A DNA stretch of 64,000 nucleotides from JAFDZO01 sp038225955 (GCA_038225955.1 JBBRQV010000001.1:1-64000), one strand, 5' to 3'. Counted from the stretch's first letter, positions 1-8,731 are shown. Translations and numbers: made by a program. The notes: generated from the sequence alone by a model not told the origin.

Positions 1-348
1 GAAAATCTGTTTTGCAAAAGGCTTTAGAATTGCAGGCAGATGATCGATGTGAATACCATCACTTGTGGCATTAACTTCATCTTCGTCAAATCGAAAATAT
101 TTTCTGTATTGCTTCCAGAACCTCCCGTCATCCATTAACTGTACCATCGAGTCACCTGCAATTTTAGCAATATTACCTATGATATCTTTATCATCAACAA
201 TAATAAATCTCCACGGCTGTGAATTAAAGTGGCTGGGCGCGTACGAAGCCATTTTTACGAGGGTATTTATATCTTCTTCGGAAACTTGTCTGTCTGCAAA
301 AGCAGAGTTTGCAGTTCTTCGGTTTAGTATAGCTTCAAATACATCCAT
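1..348 (-). CDS. nitroreductase family protein, 3' part cut by the window edge
   Basis: The first 116 residues of a reverse-strand gene are visible, and the rest lies before base 1. The start reads MDVFEAILNRRT, followed by APSHFNSQPWRF at about residue 38. This is the typical nitroreductase FMN-binding opening, with an R-R/T pair early and an S-x-x-N-x-Q-P-W segment. Members bind FMN and use NAD(P)H to reduce nitro compounds, quinones or similar substrates in the cytoplasm, but the substrate cannot be read from sequence. The start is the only ATG fitting the family N-terminus and lies 18 bases upstream of no other gene on this strand. The cupin gene (366-863) precedes it in the same direction with a 17-base gap, so the two may be co-transcribed. 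Confidence 0.85.
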   Translation of the reverse strand, partial: MDVFEAILNRRTANSAFADRQVSEEDINTLVKMASYAPSHFNSQPWRFIIVDDKDIIGNIAKIAGDSMVQLMDDGRFWKQYRKYFRFDEDEVNATSDGIHIDHLPAILKPFAKQIF

Positions 349-365
349 TAGATTTAATAATCAAT

Positions 366-863
366 TTATCTTCCGAAGTCGTCTTGTATTCTTCTGATGT
401 CATCTTCATCTGTCGGATGAGAAGGGTCAATGTGAACCCAGATTTCTGCAATAACTCCCCAGTCATCTTCACCCACAAGTCTGTGACGTGTTCCCTGTGG
501 CAAAGTAATAACTTCGTTCTCAATATAAGTCTGAGGATTTTCCGGCTGCTCATCTGTTTGGCTTTGATATACTGCAACAGGACCTTTTACTACTCTCCAT
601 ACTTCTGAGCGTCTTTCGTGTACCTGCCATGAAAGTCTTTTCCATGGTTCAACAACTAAAATTTTGGGACTGGCATTCATTGTGCGGGCGTACTCTGGAA
701 GTTCAACTCCCTGGTAGTATATGTCTAAAAATTTGTGAAGGTCGGAGTCGCCAATTCTATAAAATCCGCCCCATGGTCTTTCAAAATCTTTATCTACTAT
801 TGTTAAACCTTTTGCTTCGAGTGAGTTTGCTACTTCCTCTGCGATTTGTTCTTTGGTAAGCAT
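366..863 (-). CDS. cupin-domain protein, mannose-6-phosphate isomerase type II-like
   Basis: This is a 165-residue single-domain cupin. Residues about 60-150 carry the double-stranded beta-helix signature. LSWQVHERRSEVWRVVKG holds the metal-binding His and Glu positions, and GTRHRL supplies the second motif. This is the arrangement seen in the C-terminal cupin of mannose-6-phosphate isomerase/GDP-mannose pyrophosphorylase proteins. The N-terminal part (residues 20-40, ERPWGGFYRI) also matches that family, where RPWG opens the domain. It likely acts on a sugar phosphate or binds a metal and a small ligand in the cytoplasm. The pyrophosphorylase half is absent, so the enzymatic role is uncertain. 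It lies 17 bases upstream of the nitroreductase gene in the same direction. Confidence 0.75.
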   Translation of the reverse strand: MLTKEQIAEEVANSLEAKGLTIVDKDFERPWGGFYRIGDSDLHKFLDIYYQGVELPEYARTMNASPKILVVEPWKRLSWQVHERRSEVWRVVKGPVAVYQSQTDEQPENPQTYIENEVITLPQGTRHRLVGEDDWGVIAEIWVHIDPSHPTDEDDIRRIQDDFGR

Positions 864-914
864 TAAATTATGATAGTAATTTTAATTTATAAAGTGCTAT
901 AAATTAAAACAAAA

Positions 915-1856
915 TTAATTAAATTCCTGCTTAAAACTTTTTATATACTCAATTAATTCTTCTTCGTATTTTTCAATAGACATTCCGGTAAGTTTCTCAA
1001 ATTGTTTTATTCCCGTATGGTCTTTTGAATAAGTGTCTCTGAAGGTTTTATAATATTCTTCCAATAAACCTTTTTGCTGTAAAAGCATCAAAGCGTATTG
1101 AGCCTGCGCATAATAAAATGAACTCCTCGGGCTATACATTTCATCATCCTTTGTATTCATCAGGTGCCTCAAAGAATAATATGTGTTTTCATCGAATGCT
1201 CTTCTCAATGCAAGTATTCTCCAGCTAAAGTTAGCGGTCAAATTACCATTATCATAATTAGCTTTTTCGTGAAGTGCTGCAAAGCCTTCGTTGAACCACG
1301 AAGGAATTTCCGGAAAATCATTCTGAAGCATTGCGTGAGTGACTTCATGCGAAACACTTCCCTTCCACGATGCATATCGCACAAGGATTACTTTTTTTGA
1401 GATTTTGTAAAAGCCGTATGGAGATAAATCACTTTCTTCAATACCAAACTCTTTCATTGCAAAGCTCTTATAGCTATCCATATCTCTAAATAAAAATACA
1501 GCGGTTACATCATCCGGACGTTTTATAATATAATTATCAATCATTGCATCGATCGTATGTCGGATATCATTATCAATAATCGGATAAGTCAGTCGGTCCT
1601 CAAGATTTGAAAAGACTACAAAATACCTGAAGCGGACAACTCTGAAATTCCCATCTAATCTATTTGTATAATCTGAAATTGCATTATCATAATTCAAATT
1701 ATCATAAGCTTCTTCCAGCTCATCAAAATTAAGAGAAGGTGTTTCAATTATCACTTTCTCGTTTACGTCATTGACTGGCTTATCAAATTTGACATTATTT
1801 TTTACATCGCATGCTGAGAATAATATTAAAAATATGTATAAAATGCTTATTTTCAA
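915..1856 (-). CDS. peptidase MA-like zinc metalloprotease, lipoprotein
   Basis: This 313-residue protein has a short N-terminal hydrophobic segment ending in the lipobox FSAC, so Cys16 is probably lipidated and the protein faces the periplasm or cell surface. The zinc site is clear: HEVTH at residues 170-174 and PSWFNEG with Glu190, the third ligand of gluzincins. The spacing of about 16 residues between the last His and the Glu fits the peptidase MA family. The C-terminal 100 residues are helical and include FYYAQAQYA, as in other members. The substrate is unknown. It stands alone, with A/T-rich DNA on both sides. The family assignment is good, and lipidation rests on the lipobox only. Confidence 0.8.
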   Translation of the reverse strand: MKISILYIFLILFSACDVKNNVKFDKPVNDVNEKVIIETPSLNFDELEEAYDNLNYDNAISDYTNRLDGNFRVVRFRYFVVFSNLEDRLTYPIIDNDIRHTIDAMIDNYIIKRPDDVTAVFLFRDMDSYKSFAMKEFGIEESDLSPYGFYKISKKVILVRYASWKGSVSHEVTHAMLQNDFPEIPSWFNEGFAALHEKANYDNGNLTANFSWRILALRRAFDENTYYSLRHLMNTKDDEMYSPRSSFYYAQAQYALMLLQQKGLLEEYYKTFRDTYSKDHTGIKQFEKLTGMSIEKYEEELIEYIKSFKQEFN

Positions 1857-2017
1857 ATTTTTATCAATTTCTTACTATATTGAACCAACAAATACTTAGC
1901 CATTTAAGTTATCTATAAATTATATGTAAGAATAGTGCATTTAATCCCAGATTCAAATTAGCTATTTTGCAAAACACACAACATTACGTAAAATAATCAG
2001 AACAACTAAATAATATT

Positions 2018-3532
2018 ATGTCACAAAAATTTCAGAATTTAATAAACGGAGTCTGGAAAGATTCAGTTTCCGGAAACACATTTGAAAATAGAAATCCTGC
2101 AAATTGGAATGACGACCTTATCGGCATTTTTCCTTCCTCTTCAGCTGAAGATGTAAACGAAGCAGTTGCAGCAGCAAAGGAAGCTTACAAAAAATGGAGA
2201 CTTGTACCTGCACCTAAGAGAGGCGATGTATTAAAAATTGTCGGCGACTTAATGCTTGAAAGAAAAGATGAAATCGCTCACGAGATGACCCGTGAAATGG
2301 GAAAAATTTTCGCTGAAACAAAAGGTGACGTTCAGGAAGGTATCGATACAGCTTACTATGCAGCATCAGAAGGAAGAAGACTTTTCGGAATGAACGCTCC
2401 GAGCGAACTTCCAAATAAAATGAATTTAAGTTTCAGAGTACCGATTGGCGTTGGTGGATTTATTACTCCGTGGAACTTCCCTATGGCGATCCCAACATGG
2501 AAAATGTTTCCTGCTTTAGTCTGCGGAAATACATGCGTATTCAAACCGGCAGAGCTTACTCCTAAAACAGCAGCAATACTCGTTGAAATTATTGACCAGG
2601 CAATGAGACAAGAGCTTGGCAAAGCTTACATACCCGGTGTAATAAATATTGTACACGGTAAAGGAAGAATAGTTGGTGAGGCAATTACAAATCACCCTGA
2701 TATAGATTTAATTTCTTTTACAGGTTCAACAGCAGTCGGAAAAAGAATCAATGAAGTTGCTGGTAAAGAATTGAAGAGAGTTTCATTGGAGCTTGGCGGC
2801 AAGAATGCTCAAATTGTAATGGCAGATGCCAATATGGATTTAGCAATCGAAGCTGTTCTATGGGGAGCTTTCGGAACAACAGGACAAAGATGCACAGCAA
2901 CATCAAGATTAATTCTTCACAAAGATATTCACGATGACTTCATTAAGAAATTAGTTGAGAAAGCTTCTAAGCTAAAGCTCGGTTACGGAAATGATAAAGG
3001 TGTAGATGTTGGTCCTTGCGTAAGCGAAACCCAAAGAGAAACAGTTAACAATTATGTAAAGATTGCAAGAGACGAAGATAAAGCTACACTCGCTCTCGGC
3101 GGTGATTATGCAAAAGACGGCGACCTTGCAAAAGGCTGGTTCTATAAACCGACAATTTTCACAGATGTTACACCTGAAATGAGAATTGCAAAGGAAGAAG
3201 TTTTCGGACCGGTGCTTGCAGTCTTAAAATGTGATTCATTGGAAAATGCAATCGATATTTTAAATAATACTGAGTATGGACTTTCATCGAGCATATTCAC
3301 AAATAATGTTAATGATGCATTTACTGCTGTAAGAGATATTCAGGCAGGTATTACTTATATCAATGGCGCTACAATCGGCGCAGAAGCACATATGCCTTTC
3401 GGCGGTGTAAAAGCTACAGGCAACGGACACCGAGAAGGCGGATGGACAGTGTATGATTTCTATACAGAATGGAAAGCCGTTTACATTGATTACTCAGGAA
3501 AATTGCAAAGAGCTCAGATAGATAATTATTAA
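2018..3532 (+). CDS. aldehyde dehydrogenase family protein
   Basis: This 504-residue NAD(P)-dependent aldehyde dehydrogenase is full length for the family. Landmarks in order are TPWNFPMAIP (about 149), the nucleotide-binding FTGSTAVGK (about 235), catalytic-base Glu258 in LELGGKNA, the nucleophile Cys292 in GQRCTATS, and the EEVFGPVL motif near residue 395. The GGKNAQIVMADA stretch and the NTEYGLSSSIFT segment resemble the ALDH7/aminoadipate-semialdehyde group, but I would not fix the substrate. The ATG is preceded by no clear Shine-Dalgarno sequence. The gene is monocistronic and followed 30 bases later by a hairpin terminator. A second, different ALDH (mmsA) is encoded at 60803. Confidence 0.93.
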   Translation: MSQKFQNLINGVWKDSVSGNTFENRNPANWNDDLIGIFPSSSAEDVNEAVAAAKEAYKKWRLVPAPKRGDVLKIVGDLMLERKDEIAHEMTREMGKIFAETKGDVQEGIDTAYYAASEGRRLFGMNAPSELPNKMNLSFRVPIGVGGFITPWNFPMAIPTWKMFPALVCGNTCVFKPAELTPKTAAILVEIIDQAMRQELGKAYIPGVINIVHGKGRIVGEAITNHPDIDLISFTGSTAVGKRINEVAGKELKRVSLELGGKNAQIVMADANMDLAIEAVLWGAFGTTGQRCTATSRLILHKDIHDDFIKKLVEKASKLKLGYGNDKGVDVGPCVSETQRETVNNYVKIARDEDKATLALGGDYAKDGDLAKGWFYKPTIFTDVTPEMRIAKEEVFGPVLAVLKCDSLENAIDILNNTEYGLSSSIFTNNVNDAFTAVRDIQAGITYINGATIGAEAHMPFGGVKATGNGHREGGWTVYDFYTEWKAVYIDYSGKLQRAQIDNY

Positions 3533-3561
3533 TATTTATCATAAGTAAGAAGTATAATCTA

Positions 3562-3586
3562 AGGCGGTGAGTAACCGCCTTTTTTA
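3562..3586 (+). terminator. rho-independent terminator of the aldehyde dehydrogenase gene
   Basis: A 7-bp perfect stem AGGCGGT / ACCGCCT with loop GAGTA is followed by six T residues. It starts 30 bases after the stop codon. The same stem sequence recurs in the terminator at 32470. Confidence 0.9.
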
Positions 3587-3601
3587 TAAAACAATATTAT
3601 T

Positions 3602-3709
3602 ATGAACAATACAAATTTATCTTTAAAAGAGATATTAAAACTTATAAGCAAAAAAAACTTACACGGAGAAGTTTCAATGAGAAAGCCCTGCGGTAAAGAA
3701 ATTTTGTAG
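3602..3709 (+). pseudogene. orphan C-terminal tail of a MazE-type antitoxin
   Basis: This is a 35-codon reading frame with ATG start and TAG stop. The peptide contains LSLKEILKLISKKNLHGEV and ends in KPCGKEIL. It resembles the C-terminal tail of MazE antitoxins (family pattern tLeeLl..it.enlHeevd.G.pvGkEiw), the segment that wraps around the MazF toxin. The AbrB/SpoVT DNA-binding half that should come first is missing: an in-frame TAA at 3587 closes the frame, and a terminator hairpin lies just before it. No MazF-like frame follows. It is either a remnant of a lost toxin-antitoxin pair or, less likely, a tiny expressed peptide. The similarity is from memory of the family pattern, so confidence is limited. 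Confidence 0.45.
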
Positions 3710-3739
3710 CATGAATTTGTATTTATCATTCCCTAAACT

Positions 3740-3769
3740 TTTACAATATTCGTTCGTAATCTTTATAAT
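3740..3769 (+). promoter_or_regulatory. candidate sigma-70-like promoter for the M13 peptidase gene
   Basis: TTTACA at 3740 and a perfect TATAAT at 3764 are separated by 18 bases. Transcription would start near 3776, only about five bases before the ATG at 3781, implying a very short or absent leader. This agrees with the lack of a Shine-Dalgarno sequence there. Confidence 0.4.
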
Positions 3770-3780
3770 ATCAAAACAAT

Positions 3781-5814
3781 ATGAAATCATATAAAATCCT
3801 TTACCCATTTCTGGCAATAATAATATTTATTTCAACTAACTTTGGCTATGCACAATCGGCAGACCCGTTAGATGTAAACAGAGATTTCTCTGTAAAGCCA
3901 GGCGTTGATTTTTTTAAGTACGCCAATGGCACATGGTTTAAAAATAATCCTATCCCAGCGTCCGAAACTTACAATGGTCTATGGAAATTAATCGGCGATA
4001 CTATAAACGCTCAGATAAAAAGAATCTGTGAGCTATCTTCTGAAGATGTTAGCGCTACCGTTGGCAGCAATAAACAAAAAATCGGTGACTTATTTTTCAG
4101 CGGTATGGATACGGTAAATATAGAAAAGCTCGGAATGAATCCTTTGAAAGAGGACTTCGATAAAATTAATTCTATTACAGATATTAAAAGCCTTCTTACT
4201 GTTATGGCTTACCTGAGAAAAATATCGGTTGACCCGGGATTTTCTTTTTACATAGGGCAGGATGAAAAGAACAGTGAGAGATACATTATAAATTTCGGGC
4301 AGGGTGGTTTGGGATTGGGTGAGAGAGAATATTATGTTTCCAATGATGAAGCCAATGTAAAAATCAGGAATGAATACATAAAGCATTTAACTGCAATGTT
4401 CAAGTTAATGGGCAATGATGAGAAGACTGCATCTGATAACGCAGCTACAGTTTTGAAAATGGAAACTGAGTTTGCCAACAACAGCAGAAAAATGGAAGAC
4501 CTTCGCGACCCTGAACACAACTACAACAAAATGACCATTGAAAAATTTAATCAGATGACACCTTCAGTAGAATGGAAAGAAATGATAAATAATTTAGGGA
4601 TTTCAAATCCTGACAGCATTGTTGTGGGGCAGCCTGAATTTTTTACCGGCTTTGAAAAATCACTGAAGAATTTTAGCATAGATGACTGGAAAACTTATCT
4701 TCGCTGGAATTTAATAAATACCTATGCAGATTACCTTAGCAAACCTTTCGTTGACCAGAATTTCGATTTTTATTCGAGAGTATTAGAAGGCGTTCCTGAG
4801 CAAAGACCAAGATGGAAAAAAGTTGTTGACCAGACTGACGGCTCACTCGGAGAGTTAATCGGGCAGGTTTATGTTACCGAATATCTTCCTGCAGGAACTA
4901 AAGAAAAACTTTTAGAAATCGGGAACGCAATAAAATCCGTCTATAGTGAAAGAATAAAAAAACTTGAATGGATGAGCGAAGATACAAAGAAGAAAGCATT
5001 GAAGAAGCTAAGCAAAGTTTATATGAAAGTCGGTTACCCAGACAAGTGGAAAGATATGAGCAGGCTTGAAATCAATAGAAGCTCTTATGCAAACAACGTA
5101 AAGAAAGTTATCGAGTGGAGGTACAACTACAGAATAAACAAGTTCGGTCAGCCAGTAGATAGAACTGAATGGGGCATGACTCCGCAAACTTATAACGCAT
5201 ATTATAGCCCAAGCAATAATGAGATTTGCGTGCCGGCTTGTAATATAATCGTACCGGGATTTGAAGGCAGATTGCCCGATGATGCTGTGCTTTATGGAAT
5301 AATAGGCGGCTCTACTTTCGGGCATGAAATTACTCACGGTTTCGATGACCAGGGAAGCAAATATGATGAATTCGGAAATCTACACGAATGGTGGACAAAG
5401 GAAGACAGAGAAAAATTCACTGAGAAAACTAAGAAGATAGTAGATCAGTTCAACAAGTTTAAAGTTACCGAGCTCAATGTTAACGGTGCAAATACTCAGG
5501 GCGAAAATATTGCAGACCTTGGCGGAGTAGTAATGGGTATTGAAGCTTTTCAAAAAACACAGCAGTTCAAAGAGAATAAAAAAATTGCAGGGCTTACTCC
5601 TATGCAGCGCTATTTCTTAGCTTATGCTTATGCATGGATGGTTGACAAACGCTTGGAAGCACAGAAGAGACAAATTATGACTAACGAACACGCGCCGGAG
5701 CAGTTCAGAGTGCTTGGCCCGCTTAGTAATCTGGTCGAGTTTTATAAGGCATTCAATATTAAAGAAGGTGACCCGATGTATAAAGACGAAGACGACAGAG
5801 TTGTGATTTGGTAG
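3781..5814 (+). CDS. M13 family (neprilysin/PepO-type) zinc endopeptidase
   Basis: This is a 677-residue secreted metallopeptidase. A signal peptide ends near NFGYAQ (residue 25). The N-terminal M13 domain follows (DFFKYANGTW at about 45), then the catalytic domain with FGHEITHGFDD. His515 and His519 bind zinc and Glu516 is catalytic. GENIADLGG supplies Glu575 as third ligand and Asp579, both hallmarks of M13. The C-terminal end (EDRVVIW) corresponds to the family's C-x-VW tail but lacks the Cys. It cleaves peptides of limited size in the periplasm or outside the cell, and some relatives are outer-membrane lipoproteins. It is preceded by its own promoter-like sequence and followed by a GC-rich hairpin at 5845. 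Length is normal for the family. Confidence 0.95.
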   Translation: MKSYKILYPFLAIIIFISTNFGYAQSADPLDVNRDFSVKPGVDFFKYANGTWFKNNPIPASETYNGLWKLIGDTINAQIKRICELSSEDVSATVGSNKQKIGDLFFSGMDTVNIEKLGMNPLKEDFDKINSITDIKSLLTVMAYLRKISVDPGFSFYIGQDEKNSERYIINFGQGGLGLGEREYYVSNDEANVKIRNEYIKHLTAMFKLMGNDEKTASDNAATVLKMETEFANNSRKMEDLRDPEHNYNKMTIEKFNQMTPSVEWKEMINNLGISNPDSIVVGQPEFFTGFEKSLKNFSIDDWKTYLRWNLINTYADYLSKPFVDQNFDFYSRVLEGVPEQRPRWKKVVDQTDGSLGELIGQVYVTEYLPAGTKEKLLEIGNAIKSVYSERIKKLEWMSEDTKKKALKKLSKVYMKVGYPDKWKDMSRLEINRSSYANNVKKVIEWRYNYRINKFGQPVDRTEWGMTPQTYNAYYSPSNNEICVPACNIIVPGFEGRLPDDAVLYGIIGGSTFGHEITHGFDDQGSKYDEFGNLHEWWTKEDREKFTEKTKKIVDQFNKFKVTELNVNGANTQGENIADLGGVVMGIEAFQKTQQFKENKKIAGLTPMQRYFLAYAYAWMVDKRLEAQKRQIMTNEHAPEQFRVLGPLSNLVEFYKAFNIKEGDPMYKDEDDRVVIW

Positions 5815-5844
5815 AGGTTAAATTACTGAAAAAACGCATAGCAA

Positions 5845-5866
5845 AACTTACGCCCCCTCGTAAGTT
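5845..5866 (+). other. perfect 8-bp hairpin after the M13 peptidase gene
   Basis: AACTTACG and CGTAAGTT pair perfectly around the loop CCCCCT, 30 bases after the stop codon. No T-run follows, so it is not a textbook terminator. It may end transcription weakly, protect the 3' end, or be a protein-binding palindrome. Confidence 0.4.
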
Positions 5867-5910
5867 CTATTACAACTTATTGTTATTATAATTTTTATCG
5901 TAGTGAATAA

Positions 5911-6300
5911 ATGAAAACTAAACCTTTGATGATTACAAGTTCATTTGTATTGGCACTCTTTGGAATTTCTGCTACTTTTTTTCCATCCGAAATTTTATTA
6001 AATTTAGATCAGACACCAAATGAATTACTAATATTATTTGTACAAATTGCCGGAGCGTTGTATTTTGGTTTTGGAATAATGAACTGGATTGGAAAAAATG
6101 TTTTATTTGGAGGTATTTATGGAAAACCATTGTGCATAGGAAACTTATCTCATTTCGGAATTGCAGGGCTTGCACTTTTGAAATCTGCAATGAAGAGTTC
6201 TTCTGTAAAATATATTTGGATTGTAACAATTGTGTATTTAATTTTCGCTATTTTATTCGGTATCACTTTTTTTACAAATCCTAAACTCAAAAATAATTAA
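5911..6300 (+). CDS. small four-helix membrane protein of unknown function
   Basis: This 129-residue protein has four predicted membrane segments: residues about 7-26 (SSFVLALFGISATFF), 40-60 (LLILFVQIAGALYFGFGI), 75-92 and 102-122 (IWIVTIVYLIFAILFGITFF). The pattern with a mid-membrane GALYFGFGIMNW resembles small uncharacterised DUF4345-like integral membrane proteins, but I do not assign a family firmly. Its stop codon TAA overlaps the ATT that begins the FMN reductase gene downstream, so the two are almost certainly co-transcribed and possibly translationally coupled. The C-terminal tail is polar and Lys/Asn-rich (NPKLKNN). Confidence 0.75.
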   Translation: MKTKPLMITSSFVLALFGISATFFPSEILLNLDQTPNELLILFVQIAGALYFGFGIMNWIGKNVLFGGIYGKPLCIGNLSHFGIAGLALLKSAMKSSSVKYIWIVTIVYLIFAILFGITFFTNPKLKNN

Positions 6301-6832
6301 AAAAATTTTTGTAATTATCGGAAGCGCAAGCAGCAACTCAGCTAATGAAAAACTTATTGATAATTTTGTAAGTTTTACAAAAGACGATTTTGATGTAACA
6401 ATTTTTAAAAATTTAAAAACACTTCCTCACTTTGACCCAGAACTATCCTCTGAAAATTCACCTGAAATAATATCAACATTCAGAAAAGATATTGCAGATG
6501 CTGATGGCATATTAATATGCACACCTGAATATGTTTTCAGCATTCCCAGCGGATTGAAAAATGCACTTGAGTGGTGTGTATCAACAACAGTATTTTCTGA
6601 TAAACCGATTGGTATTATTACAGCTTCAGCACACGGAGCTAAGGGACATGAAGAACTTCAACTGATAATGAAAACCTTAACTGCAAACTTTACCGATGAA
6701 ACGACATTATTGATTCATGCAATAAAAGGGAAAATAAATGTCGAAGGCGACATAACGGATGCTAAAACAAAAGATGATTTCGAAAAATTTATTGAAGCGT
6801 ATAGAGCTCTAATTAAAAACACTCCAAAGTAA
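6296..6832 (+). CDS. NADPH-dependent FMN reductase family protein, apparent ATT start
   Basis: This is a flavodoxin-fold oxidoreductase. The reading frame shows IGSASSNSANEKLI, the FMN phosphate-binding loop, and TPEYVFSIPSGLKNALEW, the near-invariant TPEY.x.S.P..LKNA.DW segment of the family, then PIGIITASAHGAKG. Starting at ATT 6296 gives 178 residues, normal for the family. The first ATG in frame is at 6554, inside the TPEY motif, and would remove the flavin-binding loop, so it cannot be the start. No ATG, GTG or TTG lies in frame near the expected N-terminus. The sequence reads ATT-AAA-AAA-ATT-TTT-GTA, and its ATT overlaps the stop of the previous gene (ATTAA). A lost base in the A7/T5 runs is an alternative explanation. 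Confidence 0.8.
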   Translation: MKKIFVIIGSASSNSANEKLIDNFVSFTKDDFDVTIFKNLKTLPHFDPELSSENSPEIISTFRKDIADADGILICTPEYVFSIPSGLKNALEWCVSTTVFSDKPIGIITASAHGAKGHEELQLIMKTLTANFTDETTLLIHAIKGKINVEGDITDAKTKDDFEKFIEAYRALIKNTPK

Positions 6833-6903
6833 CAAAAGATTATTACAAAAAATATTCCTTTCTATATTAACCTACCGTCAGTAATTTCTTTCAAACACCG
6901 CTT

Positions 6904-7827
6904 ATGAACCGTAAAAAAATATTCCTCTATCTTTTTTTTACTTTTTCCATCTGCTGGCTCACTGCATTAATAATGCATATCACCGATGTAGAGTATGGTT
7001 CAATTCCTTTTGTAATTCTCGTTGCAGTTTTCTACATGTTTATTCCTGCTGCAGTAACCATTGTACTTCAGAAATATATTTATAAAGAACCTCTTGCCGA
7101 ATACGGATTTACTATTAAAAATATTTCTGTCAAGCATATTTTTCTCACACCCGCATATTACCTCGCATTTATCCTCCTTACTATTGCAATCGTTTTTATT
7201 CTTGGAAATATACTTCACATTCCGGGCTTTGGCGCAGTAAGCTTTCAACAGGAAGATGTAACCAACGGTATTGTTAATCTTATTCATGGAAAATTTGATG
7301 ACCTGAAAATAATTGAAATGATCAATAAAATGCCGTCGCCTTTTATTTTATTCTTATTGGGGATTTTCGGCGGAATTTTTTCCGGAGCCTCGGTTAATTT
7401 GCTATTTACTTTCGGCGAAGAGTTCGGATGGCGCGGACTTCTTTTGAGAGAAACCCAGCCAATGGGATTTTGGAAAGCAAATTTTTTCATAGGAATTATA
7501 TGGGGTGTATGGCACATTCCCATCATACTTATGGGGCATAACTATCCGCATTACCCCGTTCTCGGAAGCCTTATGATGATACCTTTCTGTATAAGTCTTT
7601 CATTCATTCAGGCATATCTGCGGCTTCGTTCAAAAACAATTCTTGCTCCCTCACTTTTTCACGGAATGATAAATGCAGGCGGACCTGTAACATTCATTTT
7701 TTTTATAAACTATAATGAGCTTTTAGGAACCATTGTAGGAGCAGCCGGAATTTTATCTGCAATTATAGTGACTGTCGTTATTCTTCTATCGGATAAAAAA
7801 TTTATTGAAGAGTATAAAATGCTTTAA
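6904..7827 (+). CDS. CPBP family intramembrane metalloprotease (CaaX-protease/bacteriocin-processing type)
   Basis: This polytopic membrane protein of 307 residues has about eight hydrophobic segments. The three family motifs are present: EEFGWRG (Glu172, Glu173, Arg177), WGVWHIP (His204), and LFHGMINAGG near residue 255, which supplies the last His and the Asn. These form the intramembrane zinc site of the CPBP/Rce1 family. Bacterial members process prenylated-like or bacteriocin-type peptides or regulate membrane proteins, and the target here is unknown. It stands alone between A/T-rich spacers, with no Shine-Dalgarno sequence at the ATG. The 292 bases downstream show no gene. Confidence 0.9.
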   Translation: MNRKKIFLYLFFTFSICWLTALIMHITDVEYGSIPFVILVAVFYMFIPAAVTIVLQKYIYKEPLAEYGFTIKNISVKHIFLTPAYYLAFILLTIAIVFILGNILHIPGFGAVSFQQEDVTNGIVNLIHGKFDDLKIIEMINKMPSPFILFLLGIFGGIFSGASVNLLFTFGEEFGWRGLLLRETQPMGFWKANFFIGIIWGVWHIPIILMGHNYPHYPVLGSLMMIPFCISLSFIQAYLRLRSKTILAPSLFHGMINAGGPVTFIFFINYNELLGTIVGAAGILSAIIVTVVILLSDKKFIEEYKML

Positions 7828-8119
7828 CACAACAATAAAATATCGCGATTGTTTTGAATAATGAAATATGCCGCTCAAAAAAATATTTTTTTCTGCATGC
7901 CATTTAAAAATAATTTTTTCAATATTTACTGATAACAAAACAATTTATCGAAAACCCCATTGTACTAATTTCATCGTAACTCCTCATTAAGGATGAAAAC
8001 CACTTATCCCAGGTCTTTCTTTTCTTATGGAGAATTATTTATTGATTAATAAAAATAAAAAATTATTTTCATTTTTCAAATTTTTTCTACCATTTTAAAA
8101 TTCTAAACTAAAAAACTCC

Positions 8120-8656
8120 ATGAGAAAATCTAACTTTTTCTTTTTACTCATTTGCATCTTTACGTTCTGTCTTTTACAAAACTCCTATTCACAAGGCGTT
8201 GGCAAAATTTTATTAGGAACTAACATTGGTGGTACTAAGCTTACTTCCGGCGGCGATTTGGATTTTTATCTTCATGTCGATGGTGAAGGCTTGTACGGAT
8301 TAACACCTAATTTCGCCGCAGGCGCAAGTATAGGGTACTCATCAACTTCAATCACTACTCTTACAGAGTATACCGTAAACGGAAGATATTATTTCAGCCC
8401 TTATGAAAAAATAAAATTTTTCGCTGAGGCAGGATTAGGCTCGTACTCAGCAAAAGTTGAATTAGCAACAATTATTGTTGTTTCAAGTTCGAGTTATCTC
8501 GGAATGAATATAGGCGCAGGTGCAAGTACATCTGTTGGTAGTGGCAATAAATACGTATTAACAGGTAAAATTAAGTATCACAATCCCTTCACAAAATCAG
8601 ATGAAGGAAAACTTAACTGGATAAATATAACTTTGGGCGTTGGTATAGTACTGTAA
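8120..8656 (+). CDS. secreted outer-membrane beta-barrel protein
   Basis: This 178-residue protein has a signal peptide (cleavage near NSYSQG, about residue 25) and a mature part of alternating polar/hydrophobic strands rich in Gly, Ser and Thr. Examples are LYGLTPNFAAGASIGYSSTS, FFAEAGLGSYSA and LGMNIGAGAST. The last residues form an amphipathic strand ending in GVGIVL, as in porin-like barrels of the OmpX/PorT-like size class. Eight strands would fit the length. It is related in style, though not closely in sequence, to the two barrels at 21150 and 24380. A bidirectional terminator separates it from the convergent gene downstream. The specific role is unknown. Confidence 0.75.
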   Translation: MRKSNFFFLLICIFTFCLLQNSYSQGVGKILLGTNIGGTKLTSGGDLDFYLHVDGEGLYGLTPNFAAGASIGYSSTSITTLTEYTVNGRYYFSPYEKIKFFAEAGLGSYSAKVELATIIVVSSSSYLGMNIGAGASTSVGSGNKYVLTGKIKYHNPFTKSDEGKLNWINITLGVGIVL

Positions 8657-8704
8657 TAAATTAATTTCGATTTATTATAAATATTCCATAATTTTAGGTC
8701 GCAC

Positions 8705-8726
8705 AAACGGGGCTTTTGCCCCGTTT
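8705..8726. terminator. bidirectional terminator between convergent genes
   Basis: AAACGGGGC and GCCCCGTTT form a 9-bp perfect stem with loop TTTT. It is flanked by T-rich sequence on the right (TATTTTTT) and A/T-rich sequence on the left, and it sits between the ends of the barrel gene (+) and the 490-residue gene (-). Confidence 0.9.
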
Positions 8727-8731
8727 ATTTT

